64,000 nt of DNA from assembly GCF_900660485.1 (NCBI RefSeq), contig NZ_LR214951.1:868001-932000 (forward strand). The letters are read 5' to 3'. The DNA comes from Mesomycoplasma neurolyticum (GTDB lineage Bacteria > Bacillota_I > Bacilli_A > Mycoplasmatales > Metamycoplasmataceae). The position numbers and the translations under genes are program-made. Shown in pieces: positions 1-7,113 of this stretch (position 1 is the stretch's first letter; each line of letters opens with the position of its first letter). The notes beneath the pieces are model-generated. The model ran no database searches. It saw only the letters and a list, made by a program, of their open reading frames with translations, and had not been told where the DNA came from.

Positions 1-211
1 CATCTTGCATTTTATCGGAATACCAATTAGTGTTACATTTAGTGGTACTTCATTAATAATTTTAGTGACAACAGCACTTGAAACAATAAGTCAAATCAAA
101 GCAAGAAGACAAAGTGAAATGATTTCTAAAAAAAGAAAACAAATGGCAAAACAAATTAATTCCAAACACAATAAACATTCTAACAAAAAGAAAGATACAT
201 TCTTATTATGA
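1..211 (+). CDS. secY: Preprotein translocase SecY, C-terminal end (partial)
   Basis: Cut by the window start; reading frame begins at base 2 and ends with TAA at 209-211. The visible residues contain the SecY C-terminal signature GIPISVTFSGTSLIIL (last transmembrane helix) followed by a Lys-rich cytoplasmic tail. SecY is the channel subunit of the Sec translocon in the membrane. Its stop codon overlaps the adk start (ATGA-type overlap at 208-211), and secY-adk-map is the classic order at the end of the ribosomal spc operon, which supports the call despite only about 69 residues being visible. The tail is strongly basic, as usual in mycoplasmas. Confidence 0.92.
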   Translation, partial: ILHFIGIPISVTFSGTSLIILVTTALETISQIKARRQSEMISKKRKQMAKQINSKHNKHSNKKKDTFLL

Positions 212-861
212 TAAAAATTCAAAATTTTAATTTTATTTTTTTAGGAGCTCCTGGTTCAGGGAAAGGAACGCTAGCTAATGCTTTAGCAAAAGCAACTAAT
301 CTTGTTCATGTTTCAACAGGTGACATTTTCCGTCGTACAATTGAAGAAGCTAGCCCTTTAGGTCTTGAATTAAAATCAATAGTTGAAAAAGGTTTTTATG
401 TTCCTGATACTATTACTAATCAAGTTGTTGAAAACCAGCTTCAGATTTTAACAAAAAAAAACAAGAATTTTATTCTTGATGGCTATCCAAGAACTGTTAA
501 TCAGGCTGAGTTTTTAAAAACTTTAAATGATATTAAAATTTTTAAAGTTATTTTACTTGATGTTGAACAAGATATTATCATCCAAAGACTAACTAAAAGA
601 AGATATTGTCCAAAATGTCAAAAAACTTATCATTTAATTTTTAAGCCTTCTACAAAAGGTAAATTATGTGAAAATGATGATACACTTTTAATCCAAAGAA
701 ATGATGATCAAGAAGAAGCTATTAAAAAAAGATTAGATATCTATGAAAAAGAAACAAAAGTGTTAATTGATTTTTATAAAAAAGAAAATATGTTAATTAC
801 ACTAAATGCTAATAATAATCCTGAAATTTTAGTTGATGAAATTTTAAAATTAATGAATTAA
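208..861 (+). CDS. adk: Adenylate kinase
   Basis: 217 residues, normal length. Interconverts ATP + AMP and 2 ADP in the cytosol. P-loop GAPGSGKGT at residues 13-21; FILDGYPRT, the AMP-binding stretch, around 88-96. The lid carries a structural zinc-site pattern CPKC (134, 137) then C154 and D157, i.e. the Cys3-Asp variant known from some Gram-positive enzymes rather than Cys4. Start ATG overlaps the secY stop by 4 nt, so it is probably translationally coupled; stop is 2 nt before map. No internal TGA. Confidence 0.97.
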   Translation: MIKIQNFNFIFLGAPGSGKGTLANALAKATNLVHVSTGDIFRRTIEEASPLGLELKSIVEKGFYVPDTITNQVVENQLQILTKKNKNFILDGYPRTVNQAEFLKTLNDIKIFKVILLDVEQDIIIQRLTKRRYCPKCQKTYHLIFKPSTKGKLCENDDTLLIQRNDDQEEAIKKRLDIYEKETKVLIDFYKKENMLITLNANNNPEILVDEILKLMN

Positions 862-863
862 AT

Positions 864-1610
864 ATGGCAAATTTAATTAAAACCGAACAAGAAATTCAAT
901 TAATTAAGCAATCTTGTCAAATTCTTAAAGAGGTTAAAAAAATTTTATTTGATTTCATTAAACCAGGTATATCTATTTTAGAAATTGATAAATTAGCTTA
1001 TGAAGAAATTATAAAACGTGGAGGAAAACCTGCATTTTTAAACTATCAAGGTTTTCCAAATACTATTTGTGCTTCTTTAAATGATGAGTTAATTCATGGA
1101 ATACCTAATGATAGAATTTTAAAAGATTATGATTTAATTTCAATTGATATTGGTGTTATTTACAAAGGTTATTATTCAGATTCGGCATTTACTAAAAGTG
1201 TTGGCAAAACAAATGAAGAAAATGAAAGCTTAATTAAAGCTGCAAAAGATGCATTTTACGCAGGTATTAATGCAATAGAAAAAAATGTTAAAATTAGCAC
1301 TATCTCCAATGCTATTTATCAAGAAATTAAAAAACATAATTTTTATACACCACTTGAATTTACAGGTCATGGTATTGGAAAAAATCTACATGAAAAACCA
1401 GATATTCCAAATCACACTTTTTTTAATAAAACTGGTCCAATGTTAAAAGATAATATGGTCATTTGCATTGAACCTATGATTTTACAAGATTCACCAAAAG
1501 TAAAAATTTTGGGTGATAAATGAACCGTAGTTGCTAGAAGTGGTAAAAAAGCTGCACATTATGAACAAACAGTTTTAATCAAAAATAATAAGGCAGAAAT
1601 ATTAACTTAA
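864..1610 (+). CDS. map: Methionine aminopeptidase type I
   Basis: 248 residues once TGA at 1521-1523 is read as Trp. Removes N-terminal Met from nascent proteins. Metal ligand context is visible: SIDIGVIYKGYYSDSA with the two Asp, FTGHGIGKNLHE with the His, CIEPM with Glu, and a final Glu in HYEQTVL. Lies 2 nt after adk in the secY-adk-map-infA order typical of Firmicutes and Mollicutes. A strong extended -10 element follows the gene, so infA and downstream genes probably have their own promoter as well as read-through. Confidence 0.96.
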
Positions 1611-1633
1611 AACAATAATAATTAAAGATTTTG

Positions 1634-1642
1634 TGCTATAAT
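1634..1642 (+). promoter_or_regulatory. Extended -10 promoter before infA
   Basis: TGCTATAAT at 1634-1642 matches TG-N-TATAAT exactly. It predicts a transcript start near 1649 and a roughly 150-nt leader before the infA ATG. No convincing -35 is visible, as is usual for extended -10 promoters in mycoplasmas. Confidence 0.6.
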
Positions 1643-1656
1643 TTATAACTAAATTT

Positions 1657-1725
1657 CTTGGCTTTAAATTTAATTTAAGTAAGTCCAAGTGTTTATTTAA
1701 AAGTTGCAATTTCTTTTAAATAAAC
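1657..1725 (+). promoter_or_regulatory. Structured leader of the infA-rpmJ-rpsM operon
   Basis: Two potential hairpins lie in the long untranslated leader. The first pairs CTTGG (1657-1661) with CCAAG (1685-1689). The second is a perfect 13-bp stem, GTTTATTTAAAAG (1691-1703) with CTTTTAAATAAAC (1713-1725), loop of 9 nt, followed by an A/T-rich run. It could be an attenuator, a ribosomal-protein autoregulatory site or a processing site; which one is inference. Confidence 0.45.
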
Positions 1726-1799
1726 AAAATTTATTTTAAATTGTTTTATTTTTAATAAAAAATTAATAATATTTAAAAAACGAGGTACTTGTTTTAAAA

Positions 1800-2018
1800 A
1801 TGGCAAAAGACGCAATAAAATTGACTGGTAAAATTGTTGAGGTTTATAATGCAAGTGAATTTGCTGTGCTATTAGATGACAACAATTTAATTATCAAAGG
1901 TCATATTTCAGGTAAAATGAAACTCCATCACATAAAAATTATTTTAGGTGATAAAGTTGATGTTGAGGTTAGTCCTTATGACTTAACTAAAGGCAGAATT
2001 GTTTACCGTCATAAATAA
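1800..2018 (+). CDS. infA: Translation initiation factor IF-1
   Basis: 72 residues, the family length. OB-fold protein that occupies the ribosomal A site during initiation together with IF2 and IF3. Recognisable motifs: [21 protein letters not shown] and [20 protein letters not shown], ending [14 protein letters not shown] Shine-Dalgarno at 1782-1785 is rather far (about 14 nt) from the ATG. Followed after 9 nt by rpmJ with a good AAGGAG. Order infA-rpmJ-rpsM-rpsK-rpoA-rplQ is the standard alpha-operon arrangement. Confidence 0.97.
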   Translation: MAKDAIKLTGKIVEVYNASEFAVLLDDNNLIIKGHISGKMKLHHIKIILGDKVDVEVSPYDLTKGRIVYRHK

Positions 2019-2027
2019 AGGAGAACT

Positions 2028-2141
2028 ATGAAAGTTAGAGCATCTGTTAAAAAAATCTGTAAAGATTGCAAAATTATTAAGAGAAATAGTGTAGTTAGAG
2101 TAATTTGTATATTACCAAAACATAAACAAAGACAAGGTTAA
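2028..2141 (+). CDS. rpmJ: 50S ribosomal protein L36
   Basis: 37 residues. Starts [15 protein letters not shown] and ends PKHKQRQG, the invariant L36 ends. The zinc-ribbon ligands are C11, C14, C27 and H32, so this is the zinc-binding C+ form. Shine-Dalgarno AAGGAG at 2018-2023 overlaps the end of infA, giving tight coupling. Sits between infA and rpsM as in most Gram-positive genomes. No TGA codons. Confidence 0.97.
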   Translation: MKVRASVKKICKDCKIIKRNSVVRVICILPKHKQRQG

Positions 2142-2165
2142 ATTAAAAAATAAGAAAGGAATAAA

Positions 2166-2534
2166 ATGGCAAGAATTTTAAATATTGAAATTCCTAATAA
2201 CAAAAGAGTTGAAATTTCTTTAACTTACATTAAAGGGATTGGGAAATCTACTTCACAACAAATTTTAAAAGATACTAATATTGACCCAAATATCAGAGTA
2301 AAAGATTTATCAGAAGAACAATTAAGTAAAATTAGAGATGCAGCTTCTAAATATACAACAGAAGGTGATTTAATTCGTGAGGTTGCACTAAATATTAAAA
2401 GATTAATGGAAATCAAATGTTACAGAGGAATTAGACACAGAAAAGGATTACCAGTTCGTGGACAAGTAACACAAAAAAATGCCCGTACTAGAAAAGGTCC
2501 AAGAAAAACAGTGGCTGGGAAGAAAGGTAAATAA
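2166..2534 (+). CDS. rpsM: 30S ribosomal protein S13
   Basis: 122 residues. Helix-hairpin region [14 protein letters not shown], then [18 protein letters not shown] and the terminal [19 protein letters not shown], all diagnostic of S13 at the head of the 30S subunit. AAGGA Shine-Dalgarno at 2156-2160. Two nucleotides separate its stop from rpsK. Minus-strand ORFs over it are shadows of the basic coding sequence. Confidence 0.98.
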   Translation: MARILNIEIPNNKRVEISLTYIKGIGKSTSQQILKDTNIDPNIRVKDLSEEQLSKIRDAASKYTTEGDLIREVALNIKRLMEIKCYRGIRHRKGLPVRGQVTQKNARTRKGPRKTVAGKKGK

Positions 2535-2536
2535 TC

Positions 2537-2941
2537 ATGGCAAAAGATAGCAGAAAAAAAACTAAAATTAAAAGAAAAAATGTTGTTTCTGGAATTGCAC
2601 ATATCCATTCAACACATCAAAACACAATTGTTACTTTTTCTGATTTACAAGGTAATGTTATTGCTTGATCTTCATCAGGAGCTATTGGTTATAAAGGTAC
2701 TAAAAAGAAAACCCCTTATGCAGCAGGTTTAGCAGCAGCAGCAGCTTCTGAAGCGGCTAAAGAGCATGGGATTAAAGAGGTTAAAGTTCAGTTAAAAGGA
2801 CTAGGAGCAGGAAAAGATGCTGCTAGAAAGCAAATTGAAGTTTCAGGAATTAATGTTATTGAAGTAAAAGATGTAACACCTATCCCACACAATGGAACTA
2901 GACCACCAAGAAAAGTTTTCAAAAGAGAAACTAAAAGATAG
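2537..2941 (+). CDS. rpsK: 30S ribosomal protein S11
   Basis: 134 residues, ATG at 2537, stop TAG at 2939-2941; one TGA (2667-2669) is read as Trp in [18 protein letters not shown]-terminus [23 protein letters not shown] is the S11 decoding-platform tail. It begins only 2 nt after rpsM with no room for an independent Shine-Dalgarno outside the rpsM coding end (GGGAAGAAAGG), so coupled translation is likely. Confidence 0.98.
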
Positions 2942-2959
2942 TAATAAATAGGACAAAAT

Positions 2960-3964
2960 ATGCAAAAATTAACAAGAGTTTTTTACAAAGAAGAAAAAGA
3001 TAAAAAAATTTCTGATTATAAAACATCATTTGTTCTAGAACCTTTAGAAAGAGGATTTGCTAATACTATTGGTATTGCGCTAAGAAGAACACTTTTATCT
3101 TCAGTTACTTCTATTGCTCCATTTGCTGTTAGAATTGAAGATGTAAATCACGAATTTAGTTCAATTGATTTTGTTGAAGAAGATGTTGTAAGACTTCTCA
3201 ATAATATTAAAAAAGTTAAATTTGTTTTTGATTCTGAAATTTTTAAAGTAAATGAACCAATTAAAGTTTTTTATGATAAAGAACAAGAAGGTGATGTAAC
3301 AGCTAATGATTTAACATTACCACCTGGACTAAAAATTGTTAATGGAAATCAACTAATTGCTAAAGTTAAAAAAATAGGTGTTTTAAAATTTGAAATTTAC
3401 TTATTAGTAGGTAGAGGGTTTGTTTCTTTTGAAGAAAATAAGAAAACTATTTCTGAATTTATGCCAAGACTTGAAACTAAACTTAAATCTGGTAAATTTA
3501 TTGCAATAGATTCAGATTTTTCACCTGTTACTAATGTAAACTTCGAAGTTGTTGAATTAAACTCAGCTTCAAATATTATTCAAGAAAAATTAGAATTTAA
3601 TATTCAAACTGATGGAACAGTTGTTGCTAAAGACGCAATTGCTGAAGCAGCAAAAATACTAATGGTTCATTTAAAAATAGTTTCTGAAACTGAAAATCTT
3701 GATTTCAATGAACAAGAATACTTTATAGAAAAGAAAGTAAAAGAAGAAGTTCCTAAAGCAAAACTTATTGAAATTACAGAATTAAATTTAACTGTAAGAT
3801 CATTAAACGCTTTAAAAAGAACAGGCTTTAAAACTCTTTTAGATTTAGAAAAAATTGATGAAGAAGAGTTACACAATATTAAAAATTTAGGTAAAAAATC
3901 AATTCAAGAGATTCTTGATAAATTGAAAGAACATGGAATTGTTTTAAAAAAGAAGGGAGATTAA
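2960..3964 (+). CDS. rpoA: RNA polymerase alpha subunit
   Basis: 334 residues. N-terminal assembly domain with FVLEPLERGFANTIGIALRRTLLSS (about residues 25-49) needed for alpha dimerisation and beta/beta' binding; acidic linker; C-terminal domain from about residue 270 with LNLTVRSLNALKRTGF and the helix-hairpin-helix LHNIKNLGKKSIQEI that contacts UP elements and regulators. So despite genome reduction the alpha-CTD is retained. Placed between rpsK and rplQ as universally conserved in bacteria. Confidence 0.98.
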   Translation: MQKLTRVFYKEEKDKKISDYKTSFVLEPLERGFANTIGIALRRTLLSSVTSIAPFAVRIEDVNHEFSSIDFVEEDVVRLLNNIKKVKFVFDSEIFKVNEPIKVFYDKEQEGDVTANDLTLPPGLKIVNGNQLIAKVKKIGVLKFEIYLLVGRGFVSFEENKKTISEFMPRLETKLKSGKFIAIDSDFSPVTNVNFEVVELNSASNIIQEKLEFNIQTDGTVVAKDAIAEAAKILMVHLKIVSETENLDFNEQEYFIEKKVKEEVPKAKLIEITELNLTVRSLNALKRTGFKTLLDLEKIDEEELHNIKNLGKKSIQEILDKLKEHGIVLKKKGD

Positions 3965-3967
3965 AAC

Positions 3968-4330
3968 ATGGCTAATCCTACACAATTGTTTAGAAGAAAT
4001 TCAGCATGAAGAAAACATGTTTTACGTTCTTTAGCAACAGATATTATTATTTATGGAAGAATTACAACCACTGAAGCAAGAGCAAAAGAATTAAGAAAAC
4101 ATGTTGATCGTTTAATTACAAAAGCTAAGAAAAATACATTAGCTTCTCGTCGTTTAGCAGCTGCATTTTTAAGAAATGTAGAAACAAAAAATAACAAAAG
4201 TGCTTTAACACACTTATTTGAAACACTAGGACCAAAATATAAAGATCGTAATGGTGGTTACACAAGAATTATTAAATTACCTAATCGTTTAGGTGATAAT
4301 GCTAAAATGGCTATCATTGAATTAGTATAA
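3968..4330 (+). CDS. rplQ: 50S ribosomal protein L17
   Basis: 120 residues with one TGA as Trp in [15 protein letters not shown]. Other L17 marks: [27 protein letters not shown] and [25 protein letters not shown] at the C-terminus. Starts 3 nt after rpoA, preceded by AGAAGGGAG inside the rpoA end. Last gene of the alpha operon; rplM follows after 23 nt, so transcription probably continues. Confidence 0.97.
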
Positions 4331-4353
4331 TAGAGAAAGGAGAATGGATTATT

Positions 4354-4797
4354 ATGATGAGACAAACTACTATTGTTAAACATTTAGAAGTAGAAAAAAA
4401 ATGATATGTAATTGATGCTAAAGGGCAAGTATTGGGACGTTTAGCTGTTTTTGTTGCTGATCGTTTAAGAGGTAAACATCTACCTACATTTACTCGTAAT
4501 GTTGACATGGGAGATAATATTATTATTATCAATGCTGATAAAGTTATATTAACTGCTAATAAGGAAGAAGATAAAATTTATTATTCTCACTCTGGCTACC
4601 CTGGGGGATTGAAAAAAATTAATGCAGCAGACTTAAGAAAGAAAAAACCTGCAGCATTATTAGAAAAAGCAATTAAGGGAATGATTCCACATACCAAATT
4701 AGGACGTAAACAAGGTGTTAATTTATTTGTTTATGCAGGAACTGAACATAAACATCAAGCTCAAAAACCAGAAAAATTAGAGGTGGTAACTAAATAA
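4354..4797 (+). CDS. rplM: 50S ribosomal protein L13
   Basis: 147 residues from the first of two adjacent ATGs (4354, 4357), 11 nt behind AAAGGAG (4336-4342). An upstream ATG at 4344 is out of frame. W in [18 protein letters not shown] is a TGA codon. Family motifs: [59 protein letters not shown]. The stop TAA shares its last A with the rpsI ATG, a 1-nt overlap indicating translational coupling of the L13-S9 pair. Confidence 0.97.
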
Positions 4798-5192
4798 TGA
4801 ATAACATAGTTGCATACAAAGGACTTGGAAGAAGAAAATCTTCAACAGCAAGAGTTACTTTAAAAAGTGGAACAGGACAATTTATTATCAATAAAATTCC
4901 AGCTAAACAATATTTAATGCAAGACTTATTAATTAAAGATGCATTACAACCATTTACAATTACTGAAACAGAAAATACTTTTGATATTTATGTGACAGCG
5001 AAAGGCGGGGGACTTTCAGGTCAAGCCGGTGCTATTAGACTAGGTATTGCTAGAGCGCTTCTTGAAGCATCAGAAGACTACAAAGCTAAATTAAAAGAAT
5101 TTAAAATGCTCACAAGAGATGCGAGAAGTAAAGAGCGTAAAAAATATGGACTTAGAAAAGCTCGTAGAGCAAGACAATTTTCAAAACGTTAA
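4797..5192 (+). CDS. rpsI: 30S ribosomal protein S9
   Basis: 131 residues. Begins with [17 protein letters not shown], has [22 protein letters not shown] in the middle and ends in [24 protein letters not shown], whose C-terminal Lys-Arg tail reaches the P-site tRNA anticodon. ATG overlaps the rplM stop by one base. A short AT-rich gap then leads to the tRNA-Ile promoter. Confidence 0.98.
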   Translation: MNNIVAYKGLGRRKSSTARVTLKSGTGQFIINKIPAKQYLMQDLLIKDALQPFTITETENTFDIYVTAKGGGLSGQAGAIRLGIARALLEASEDYKAKLKEFKMLTRDARSKERKKYGLRKARRARQFSKR

Positions 5193-5224
5193 TATTAAAA
5201 AAATATATAATAATTATATTTTTT

Positions 5225-5233
5225 TGGTATAAT
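5225..5233 (+). promoter_or_regulatory. Extended -10 promoter of tRNA-Ile
   Basis: TGGTATAAT at 5225-5233, 45 nt before the mature tRNA 5' end. It fits the TG-N-TATAAT promoter style seen before infA, rpmG and degV in this window. Confidence 0.6.
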
Positions 5234-5278
5234 GTAAAAGCAAATTTATTTTTATTTTAAATTATGCTTTTTTATATT

Positions 5279-5355
5279 GGGAGCGTAGCTCAGATGGTTA
5301 GAGCACACGACTGATAATCGTGAGGTCGATGGTTCGATCCCATTCGTTCCCACCA
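5279..5355 (+). tRNA. tRNA-Ile, anticodon GAT
   Basis: Acceptor GGGAGCG (5279-5285) pairs with CGTTCCC (5345-5351) with one G-U pair. Anticodon stem CACGA/TCGTG encloses the loop CTGATAA, anticodon GAT, reading AUU/AUC. T-arm has GGTTCGATCC. Discriminator A and CCA (5353-5355) are encoded. D-loop AGCTCAGATGGTTAGAGC is canonical. Confidence 0.96.
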
Positions 5356-5372
5356 TTTCATATAACATGGCC

Positions 5373-5406
5373 AAACACAATTTTGAAATAAATTGTGTTT
5401 TTATTT
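5373..5406 (+). terminator. Rho-independent terminator after tRNA-Ile
   Basis: 11-bp stem AAACACAATTT (5373-5383) / AAATTGTGTTT (5390-5400), 6-nt loop, followed by a T-rich tail. Confidence 0.7.
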
Positions 5407-5422
5407 CTTTTTTTAAAAAAAA

Positions 5423-5629
5423 TGTATATAATTAATTGGCAAATAAAAATTGCAGAAAGTAGATTCACTTCTCACCTAAGGAAATTTCAGCCTGGGTATA
5501 CTACAATTTATTATTTTTTGTTTTAATAAGAAATTAAAACAATTAATTATTTTATAATAATAATTGATAGTTAACAAGAAGTGGAATAATCCACTTTTTA
5601 TTTATATTTATTGATTTTAAGGAGAAAAT
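5423..5629 (+). promoter_or_regulatory. infC-rpmI-rplT leader with promoter and attenuator-like hairpin
   Basis: A TATAAT at 5427-5432 starts a leader of nearly 200 nt. It contains a GC-richer segment (about 5455-5505, including TTCTCACCTAAGG and CAGCCTGGGT) that can fold by ACC/GGT plus AGG/CCT pairing. Then comes an intrinsic terminator, AAGTGGA (5579-5585) / TCCACTT (5590-5596) with a 4-nt loop and T run, only about 35 nt before infC. Such a leader before infC-rpmI-rplT fits L20-controlled attenuation known in Bacillus-type bacteria. A Shine-Dalgarno AAGGAG lies at 5619-5624. Confidence 0.6.
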
Positions 5630-6271
5630 ATTAATAAACTAAATAATAAAAAAAAGCCTCAACCAGAACACATGGTAAATGATGCTATCCCTTTCAAAAA
5701 AATGTTTGTTATTGATCATAATAATGAGCAAATTGGGGTTGTGACTAAAGAAGATGCAATTCAATTGGCAAAAGATCAAAAATTAGATCTTGTTGTTATT
5801 ACAATTGATAATACCACTTCAATTCCAAGACCTATTGCTAAAATTATGGACTATGGTAAATTTAAATATGAAAGAAAAAAGAAACAGAAACAACAAAAGG
5901 AAAAACAAACTTTTGTTAATAACAAAGAAATTAGACTTTCAGTTAGAATCAACATCAAAGATATTGAAACTAAAGCAAAAAAAGCAAGAGAATTTTTATT
6001 AGATGGTGATAGAGTTAAAGTTTCACTTAAATTTAAAGGTCGTGAAATATCACGTCCAGAAAATGGTAAAAAAATTCTCGATCAATTTTATGAATTTGTT
6101 GAAGATATAGCTAAAATTACAAAAGACAGCCAACCTAATGAACGTTTTTTAGATATGTACATTGAAAGAGATAAAAAGAAAAAACCACATTTAACAAGTT
6201 CCAAAGTTGAAAAAGAACTTCAAAAAGAAGAGAAAGGAAAAAGTGTAGATAATGCCAAAGATGAAAACTAA
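5630..6271 (+). CDS. infC: Translation initiation factor IF-3, probable AUU start
   Basis: 213 residues if translation starts at ATT (5630-5632), which sits 5 nt behind a strong AAGGAG; the next ATG (5672) has no Shine-Dalgarno and would remove the first 14 residues. AUU is the known autoregulatory start of infC in many bacteria, because IF3 itself rejects non-canonical starts. Protein shows the IF3 N-domain ([22 protein letters not shown]), basic linker [14 protein letters not shown], and C-domain ([46 protein letters not shown]). The last 20 nt overlap rpmI. Confidence 0.93.
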   Translation: MNKLNNKKKPQPEHMVNDAIPFKKMFVIDHNNEQIGVVTKEDAIQLAKDQKLDLVVITIDNTTSIPRPIAKIMDYGKFKYERKKKQKQQKEKQTFVNNKEIRLSVRINIKDIETKAKKAREFLLDGDRVKVSLKFKGREISRPENGKKILDQFYEFVEDIAKITKDSQPNERFLDMYIERDKKKKPHLTSSKVEKELQKEEKGKSVDNAKDEN

Positions 6272-6440
6272 ATCTGCTTTAAAAAAGAGATTAAAAAAAA
6301 CAGGTAGTGGAAAAGTTAAAAGAGGTAACGCATATAGATCACATCTAGCACAAAATAAAACAACTAAACAAAAAAGACAATCAAGAAAAGCTGGATTATT
6401 ATCACATTCAGATTTAAAAAGATTAAAAGGTTTATTTTAA
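6252..6440 (+). CDS. rpmI: 50S ribosomal protein L35
   Basis: 62 residues, normal size. [24 protein letters not shown] is the L35 start, and [15 protein letters not shown] the end. The ATG lies 20 nt inside infC, with AGAAAGGAAAAAG upstream inside the infC coding sequence, so the two genes are translationally coupled. Middle gene of the conserved infC-rpmI-rplT operon. Confidence 0.96.
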   Translation: MPKMKTKSALKKRLKKTGSGKVKRGNAYRSHLAQNKTTKQKRQSRKAGLLSHSDLKRLKGLF

Positions 6441-6479
6441 AATACTAGTTAAAGAGATAAAACAAGAAGGAAAAGAATT

Positions 6480-6833
6480 ATGAGAGTAAAAGGCGGAACA
6501 GTCACAAGACAAAGAAGAAAAAAATGAATAAAACTAGCTAAAGGTTATTGAGGGCATAAATCAATTGGATTTAAAGTAGCTAAACAAGCAGTTGTTAAAT
6601 CATGAACTTATGCTTTTAGAGATAGAAAACAAGTTAAAAGAGAATTTAGAAAATTATGAATTGCTAGAATTAATGCTGCATCAAGGCCACTTGGGATTAC
6701 TTATTCTCAATTAATTAACAAACTTAAAAAAGCTAACATTGAAATAAATAGAAAAATGTTGTCTGAATTAGCAATTCACCAACCTGAAGTGTTTAATTCA
6801 ATTGTAAAGCAAGCACAAAATAATTCAAAATAA
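6480..6833 (+). CDS. rplT: 50S ribosomal protein L20
   Basis: 117 residues with five TGA codons read as Trp. [28 protein letters not shown], then [21 protein letters not shown] and [27 protein letters not shown] are diagnostic. L20 binds 23S rRNA early in assembly and in Gram-positive relatives represses its own operon by binding the leader, consistent with the attenuator-like structure before infC. AGAAGG Shine-Dalgarno at 6465-6470. rpmB follows after 8 nt. Confidence 0.97.
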
Positions 6834-6841
6834 GGAGAGTC

Positions 6842-7039
6842 ATGGCAAGAAGAGATGATATCACAGGCAAAGGTCCAATGGTTGGTAACAATAGATCACA
6901 TGCTTTAAATGCAACAAAAAGAACTTTTAGACTTAATTTACAAAAAATCAAAATTACTGATGGAAATGGCAGACCTATTACCTTAAAAGTTAGTGCTAAA
7001 ACTGCTAAGACATTACGTAAAAAAGGAATAATAGGCTAA
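6842..7039 (+). CDS. rpmB: 50S ribosomal protein L28
   Basis: 65 residues. [29 protein letters not shown] is the L28 signature, ending in [15 protein letters not shown]. No zinc cysteines are present (C- form). AAGGAG directly precedes the ATG by 5 nt. Closing the infC operon with rpmB is less standard than rpmB standing alone; the hairpin after it ends the unit. Confidence 0.96.
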   Translation: MARRDDITGKGPMVGNNRSHALNATKRTFRLNLQKIKITDGNGRPITLKVSAKTAKTLRKKGIIG

Positions 7040-7048
7040 AAAAACTAA

Positions 7049-7094
7049 AAAAAACAAAGAAAATATTATTTTTTTTAATAGTTCTTTGTTTTTT
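7049..7094 (+). terminator. Terminator after rpmB
   Basis: 13-bp stem AAAAAACAAAGAA (7049-7061) / TTCTTTGTTTTTT (7082-7094), ending in six T residues. Confidence 0.75.
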
Positions 7095-7098
7095 AAAT

Positions 7099-7104
7099 TA
7101 TAAT
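7099..7104 (+). promoter_or_regulatory. -10 element immediately upstream of the BMP lipoprotein ATG
   Basis: TATAAT with only 9 nt to the ATG at 7114 and no Shine-Dalgarno, predicting a leaderless or nearly leaderless mRNA. Confidence 0.6.
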
Positions 7105-7113
7105 TTTTACATT

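Noticed and set aside
1521-1523. Premature stop in map, and similar TGA stops throughout
   Set aside because: TGA falls at conserved Trp positions in many genes (S11, L20, SecE, RuvB), so it is genetic code 4, not gene decay.
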